A stretch of 6,592 nt of DNA, taken from positions 1 through 6,592 of the forward strand of contig NATN01000156.1 of the NCBI GenBank assembly GCA_002085355.1, read 5' to 3'. Position numbers and translations under genes: made by a program. Below are positions 6,420-6,592 of this stretch, piece by piece; the stretch's first letter is position 1, and the number at the start of each line of letters is the position of its first letter. The DNA is from Candidatus Zhuqueibacterota bacterium 4484_87 (GTDB lineage Bacteria > Zhuqueibacterota > Zhuqueibacteria > Thermofontimicrobiales > Thermofontimicrobiaceae). A model generated the notes under the pieces. It was not told where the DNA came from. It saw only the letters and a list, made by a program, of their open reading frames with translations, and did not search any database.

Positions 6420-6592
6420 ATGGAACAACATATTCTATTGATTAAAAGTTATCCGAAGGATTTTTTGACTGATAAAAAGTAATCGCATTTTTGCGGATTT
6501 AATCATTTTAAAAATTATTTTGCCGGTAATCATTTTGCCACTAAAAATAGTTGTTTTGACGAAAATATTTTCAGAGTCTTCAAGCCTTCAAA

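Larger units (their letters stand above)
6352..6592. other. AT-rich non-coding upstream region
   Basis: About 240 nt without a credible gene on either strand. Besides the operator and its enclosing repeat it holds TTGAA-N7-TTCAA at 6360-6376, just upstream of the -35 box, an imperfect hairpin at 6481-6499 (AATCGCA / TGCGGATT around a T loop, one bulged G), and short direct repeats (TAATCATTTT at 6500-6509 and 6527-6536; ATTTTGCC at 6517-6524 and 6532-6539). A divergent or convergent neighbour to the right cannot be seen. Confidence 0.6.

Noticed and set aside
6481..6499. Hairpin followed by T-rich DNA as a terminator of a gene to the right
   Set aside because: The stem is short with a bulge and few G-C pairs, and no gene end is visible beside it.

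Overview
The window reads as one leftward (minus-strand) gene cluster of a bacterium that respires sulfur compounds. Reading direction runs from high to low coordinates: a promoter and a CRP/FNR-type operator (about 6323-6403), mobA (6252-5638), a small six-helix membrane protein resembling an ECF-transporter S component (5623-4994), a Tat-exported molybdopterin oxidoreductase of the PsrA/PhsA type (4920-2707), its four-cluster ferredoxin subunit (2707-2168), its NrfD/PsrC membrane anchor (2106-1147), and two half-size YeeE/YedE sulfur-transport proteins (1097-585, and 531 running off the left edge). All reading frames are intact and all are on one strand. Gaps range from a 1-nt overlap to 73 nt and none holds an obvious terminator, so a single transcript is likely.

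How it fits together: MobA makes the guanine dinucleotide form of the molybdenum cofactor that a PsrA-type enzyme carries. PsrA carries a twin-arginine signal, so PsrA and the PsrB that travels with it should sit on the outer face of the cytoplasmic membrane. There the enzyme would reduce a sulfur-sulfur bond (polysulfide, thiosulfate or similar) with electrons passed from menaquinol through PsrC and the iron-sulfur clusters of PsrB. The two YeeE/YedE halves, each with a single conserved cysteine, belong to a family that moves thiosulfate or other sulfane sulfur across the membrane. Their position directly behind psrC supports a sulfur substrate rather than arsenate, nitrate or formate. The exact substrate cannot be settled from sequence alone.

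The organism is AT-rich (GC roughly low 40s by eye) with clear Shine-Dalgarno sites before most genes. It is a bacterium, probably anaerobic or facultative. The protein style and the -10 region, which also fits the Bacteroidota TAnnTTTG pattern, are compatible with the Bacteroidota/Calditrichota/KSB1 neighbourhood, but this is a weak guess.

The 240 nt at the right edge are non-coding and AT-rich. They contain the most distinctive regulatory signal of the window: a perfect TGTGA-N6-TCACA palindrome nested inside a second, 8-bp inverted repeat, upstream of a 17-bp-spaced promoter. No RNA gene, insertion sequence, CRISPR array or broken gene was seen.
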